From: Lunularia cruciata
Lineage: Eukaryota > Streptophyta > Marchantiopsida > Lunulariales > Lunulariaceae
Direction: 5' to 3'
Length of the DNA stretch: 64,000 bases
Assembly: GCA_948567375.1 (NCBI GenBank)
Contig: OX419757.1
Span: 31,806,001 to 31,870,000 of the forward strand
This document shows positions 60,415 to 64,000 of the stretch, one piece after another. Under the pieces are notes generated by a model. That model was not told where the DNA came from. It made no database searches and saw only the letters and a list, made by a program, of their open reading frames with translations. The translations under genes and the position numbers were made by a program. The stretch's first letter is position 1. Each line of letters begins with the position of its first letter.

Positions 60415-60890
60415 AGTACTGAAACTAAATTGAGACAAGCAAAGAAACACTCCATCACTTGTTCACTTTTTGTCAAGGTTTGCACATTGATCAATGGAAC
60501 ATTGGAAGGTTTGCATGTTTGAAAGATATGAAGAGATAGGTATGGAGGACAATCATTCAACCCTTCAAACCATAGGAGTAGAAGATTTTCAAATGAGACC
60601 AATAGGAGGGAAAATCTGTTAAGAAGATCCCAAGGCTCCCTCCTAAGACTTTGGCAAGTACTGAAACTGAGACAAGAGAAGAAACACTTCATCACTTGTT
60701 GACTTTTCTCAAGGTTTGTGTGTTGATCAATGGAACTATAAAGGGCTTGTACATTTGAAAGATACAAAAAAGATAGGAAAGACTTTTCAAAAATCTGGTA
60801 TAGATATAAAGGGCAATCATTCAACCTGTAGGAATAGAAGATTTGCAAGTGAGAGAAGTAGGATGGAAAATTTGTTAAGAAGATAACTAA
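60415..60890. repeat. Tandem duplication of about 240 bp
   Basis: Segments 60415-60657 and 60658-60890 align throughout. Both start TACTGAAACT and include ACACTCCATCACTTGTT / ACACTTCATCACTTGTT, TTGATCAATGGAAC, GGCAATCATTCAACC or GACAATCATTCAACC, and GTTAAGAAGAT. The duplication also shows in the minus-strand frame 60402-60911 as two related protein halves, which explains that frame's length; it is probably not a gene. Confidence 0.82.
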
Positions 60891-61495
60891 GTACAAGCAT
60901 TTGACCCACAATTTAGGGTTCAGTTTTCCAAACTCAATTCAGGAATGTGACCTGCAACATTAAAAAGATTTTTGACCGCTAGGAGGTGGTTGGTGGTGGA
61001 GAACATACTTTTAGGGAGTGAGAGTAGAAAGAAGAGACAAATTGGAACTAGGAATCAAAGAAGAAGAAGATTTGTGAAAACTAGAGAGAAAAAAACCAAA
61101 ATCAAGAATCAAAGAGAAATTAGAGAGAAGAAAAACCAGAATTTTGAGAACAAACTAAAATTAGAAACACATGGCAATGTAAAGATATGAGAAGTAGTGG
61201 TTGAGAATGGAGAAAAGTGGAGGAGAAACAACTGAAGGACCCTAGTTGGTCAAATTCAATACCTTGATTGACTACATGCACCATGTGAAACGGTGTTGGA
61301 TGGATAGAACACAAATCAGGGAAGTAGCAAAGGGAATACAAAAGATTGATTTTTATGCACTAGAATTAAAAATTGCTCTTGGGATGGAGTATCCTTGGCA
61401 CCATGTAAGTTATTTATCAAAATTATATCTTTGATTTTACAATTCTTGCTTCTTTGTGCAAAACTTGCAAAGGCACCTATGCAAACATCTAGCCG

Positions 61496-61522
61496 TGCAA
61501 ACCACCAAGTGCATGGTTTGCA
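61496..61522. repeat. Perfect 9-bp inverted repeat with 9-base loop
   Basis: TGCAAACCA, nine bases, then TGGTTTGCA. Several more GTTTGCA / TGCAAA words lie within 61465-61555, so it is part of a small cluster of this word. Role unknown. Confidence 0.7.
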
Positions 61523-61860
61523 TGGCCAAGTAGTTTGTATGGTAGAGTGGTTTGCACAGTAGGGTGAACATTTAATGAACTTGAACTCCTATAAAACATT
61601 GTTTTTGCTGATAACATTTATGTTAGAAATATCACTAGGAACCCTTGGATGACCATCTCATGCAGTGAATTTTAAGCTCATGGAAGAAAAAATAGAGAAA
61701 GTTAAGTAAATTTGGCTAAAAAAATTCTTTTGTTATGATGTGCATGATGCTTTGTGTACAAAATTTGCTTGAACATGGAATAACGATACTCACAATGGGA
61801 GTATTAGAGACCAAGGAGGTTTGTGGCATTGAATGTGAGGATGAAGGAGAGGAATCAAGT

Positions 61861-61888
61861 GTGTGGGGTGTGTGTGTGTGGTGTGTGT
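61861..61888. repeat. GT-rich microsatellite
   Basis: GTGTGG and GTGTGTGT runs over about 28 bases. Confidence 0.9.
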
Positions 61889-61976
61889 AGAAATCTTGTA
61901 TTTTGTGCAAACCAAGCCTCTCAATGTAGTGCAATCCGCTATCCATAAATTGTAAACCTCCTCAATGCTACATAAA

Positions 61977-62390
61977 TGTAACAATATGGAGTTTAGCAAC
62001 AAAGTTAGTCAAGCTTACGAAGTAGCACATAAGACAAATTAGCCTAGAATATTCCAAAAGTATCCAGGAAGCTTCTTGGGAAGCTTCCCGACTAGCTTAG
62101 CTTGCACCTCAAGTAAGTAGCTTCTAGAAGGAAGCTTCTAGAAGCTTCTAACTAGCTTAGCTTGCATGCCAAGTAGGCGGCTTCTAGAAGGAAGCTTCTT
62201 GAGAAGCTTCCTAGTTAACTTAGCTTGCACTCTAAGAAAGCGGCTTGAAGAAGCTTCTCAAGGGCCTTGTATGCTACCTAAAAATACCAAAGCCAAAGCT
62301 CATGCTAGGCATTCGGAGTTTTCACTCATTCAAGTGTCCGAATGTGAGTCTCCATTCTCATATTTCTCTCCTTGAATTTGGTCTTTTACA
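61977..62390 (+). repeat. 5' LTR of chromovirus copy C
   Basis: It starts TGTAACAATATGGAG and ends TCTTTTACA. It holds a perfect four-unit heat-shock element (GAA 62131, TTC 62136, GAA 62141, TTC 62146) plus two-unit pairs. The TATA box has decayed to TAAAAATA (about 62279). Confidence 0.92.
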
Positions 62391-62391
62391 T

Positions 62392-62403
62392 TGGTATCAG
62401 AAC
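62392..62403 (+). other. Primer-binding site of copy C
   Basis: TGGTATCAGAAC, one change from the initiator Met-tRNA complement. Confidence 0.85.
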
Positions 62404-62660
62404 AGGAATGGGATGGATGGAATTTATGGACCACCAAATCCACTTCCACCGAACCATTGGGATTTTTGCATCCAAATACTGCCCAAGCATCATTTCACAC
62501 AGTTCATCACCTTACACTTTGGACAAGATTTCTGCACATGATCACCATATCTAAGGAACCCTTGGTGCTTCCAATTGTAACTTATGGAGAATGGTGGACA
62601 TGTTGTTTCTATGTGTTAATAAATTAGATAGATTGGGAGTGGTGTGATAGAAGAGCAACC

Positions 62661-63590
62661 ATGGCGATAATACCTTATGTTATCCTTGCTATGCAACAAC
62701 AAATCAAGCACCTTACTTGATTGTTGGATGAATAAGATCTTTGACGACAAGAGCAAGCAGAGAGAGTACAAATTCAAGAAGGAGAAGATCAGATCAGATT
62801 CCCTAAACCCAAGGTATTTGAAGGCAAGAATATCACTGGTGCAGTGGAGAATTTTGTGTTTGATTGTGAATGTTATTTTGAAGCTACCAATCTACAAGAC
62901 GAGCAAAAACAGATTCTCTTGGCTTCTAGCCAATTGGATGGAGTAGCAAAGCTATGGTGGAGATTCCGAGTGGAGCAAGCTGAATGACAAATGGTTGCAC
63001 CAATCTTGACATGGGCAGAATTCAAGAGCACAATAATTAGTCGGTTCCAAGCTATAAATGCCACACATGCTGCATGGGATAAGTTGGCAGAGTTGAAACA
63101 GATTGGCCCTATAAGAAGTTACATCACGTAGTTCCAAAACACCATCATGCAAATTCCAGATATTTTGGAAGGTGAAGCTCTGGATCAATTTGTGATGGGC
63201 TTGAAGGCAAGGACCAAATTAGAGGTAACCATGCAAGAGCCACAACACTTGGAGGAATCCATGCGGTTGGCTGAACATTTTGATTCCTTGGTGGCAACAA
63301 CTTGGTCTCGACCTTGACCTCCACAAAGCCTACCATTACACTACACACAAGTGGAGGAGCCAGCACCAATGGAGATTGATGCAATTCAACAAAGACCACT
63401 TGGCACGGCAGATAGGGAGAAACTATGACAAAATGGTGGTTGTTTTTATTGTTGCCAGTTGGGGCATCACATTGCTGAATGTCCACTCAAGAATGGACAA
63501 CCTCGACAAGTTGCCCAAGTGGAGGTTGTGGAGCGGAATGATCAGGGAAACTAGGAATCCCAATAGGAGATTTCGAGCCGCCTACTAGGA
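62661..63590 (+). pseudogene. gag of chromovirus copy C
   Basis: Starts at ATG 62661 with stops soon after, then a recognisable gag domain (AVENFVFDCECYFEATNLQ at about 62840, LDGVAKLWWRFRVEQAE at about 62932). An intact CCHC knuckle, CFYCCQLGHHIAEC, is encoded at 63441-63482. Confidence 0.82.
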
Positions 63591-63592
63591 GC

Positions 63593-63976
63593 TTGATTAG
63601 TTCCAATGGGATTGAAGGCTTGACCTATGCAAGTTTGCTTCACTTGCAAGGTATGATATCTAATCAAGGTTGTAGGATTTTGGTTGATTTTGAAAGTTCA
63701 GAGAATTGCATGTCTATGCAAGTAGCAAAGGAATTGGGTATTCCTATCAAGCCAGTGATTGGAAGTAGTCTAATGATGGCAGATGGTAGAAAGGGATCTG
63801 CATTCCACACCTCGCATCCTATTACCTTCAAGATTGGGAAGGAATATTTGGAGTGTATGAGGCTTGTGGTGGCACCTCTACATTATGATATTATTATAGG
63901 TCTACCTTGGCTTGAACGTCATAAGGTTCAATTTGATTGGACCCGACGCCAAATTCAAGTACAACACCCAAGGTAG
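63593..63976 (+). pseudogene. Aspartic protease of chromovirus copy C
   Basis: 127 open codons, nearly the same as the protease of copy A. The active site reads Asp-Phe-Glu instead of Asp-Ser/Thr-Gly (VDFESSENCMS), so it should be inactive although the frame is open. It ends shortly before the window edge; RT and integrase would lie beyond. Confidence 0.82.
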
Positions 63977-64000
63977 GAATTTCTGATTAGGTCGTCTAGC

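Larger units (their letters stand above)
53603..61971. other. AT-rich element-free or unrecognised sequence
   Basis: About 8.4 kb without a supported gene. Frames at 58246-58443, 59480-59674 and 59631-59849 are Lys/Glu-rich and might be worn coding remnants, but I do not recognise them. Simple runs include TA at about 53980 and 55727. The tandem duplication, hairpin and GT run near 60-62 kb are listed separately. Confidence 0.45.
61977..64000 (+). mobile_element. Ty3 chromovirus copy C, runs off the window
   Basis: Same family as copy A: 5' LTR, PBS, gag with CCHC knuckle and protease are present, and the window ends just after the protease. Sequence similarity to copy A is high throughout. 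It carries its own stops (for example in gag near 62721 and 62982). Confidence 0.92.

Noticed and set aside
60972-61190. Basic 72-codon ORF
   Set aside because: A/G-rich low-complexity DNA read in frame; no homologous pattern.
1-64000. tRNA or rRNA genes
   Set aside because: No cloverleaf-like sequence with A and B boxes, and no rRNA core sequence, was recognised by eye. The TGGTATCAGAGC sites are primer-binding sites, not tRNA genes.

Overview
This window is nuclear DNA of a land plant, most likely a bryophyte-grade plant such as a moss. The main clue is a clock-type pseudo-response regulator (PRR) whose receiver domain keeps the full Asp-Asp-Lys phosphorelay triad. Published work reports this for Physcomitrium PRRs, whereas angiosperm PRRs have lost the phosphoacceptor Asp. 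Spliced genes with GT-AG introns and many plant-type Ty3 retroelements primed by initiator Met-tRNA agree with a plant nuclear genome. The species cannot be fixed from sequence alone.

Layout. From 1 to about 26.2 kb is a gene island of balanced base composition. It holds a seven-exon PRR gene (plus strand, 4019-7761) with evening-element-type sites upstream, and a 5'-truncated non-LTR retroelement with a restriction-like endonuclease (minus strand, 10963-13636, perfect 12-bp target duplication). It also holds a very long coiled-coil gene of the WPP-domain-associated protein (WAP) type (minus strand, about 24113-16473). From 26.2 kb to the end the DNA is AT-rich and built almost entirely of decayed mobile elements.

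The element block contains four layers. (1) An old Ty3-type element (27034-36460) has ends arranged A1-internal-B1-A2-B2, and a matching A-B solo unit lies at 40308-40830. (2) A degraded Mutator-like (MULE/FAR1) transposase lies on the minus strand at 38.5-39.8 kb. (3) A chromodomain Ty3 element (41458-53597) is split by a second chromodomain Ty3 element (45845-52437, perfect GTCCA duplication); a solo LTR of this second family sits inverted inside the old element (29928-30512). (4) A second copy of the first chromovirus starts at 61977 and runs off the window.

The most interesting signals are perfect heat-shock-element arrays in all three LTRs of the chromovirus family, the split-direct-repeat ends of the old integrase-bearing element, and a terminal hairpin shared by the non-LTR element and two short sequences 9 kb away. 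Others are the intact DDK triad in the PRR and a stop-free intron of 126 bp (a multiple of three) within it. All retroelement copies carry stops or frameshifts; none looks autonomous.
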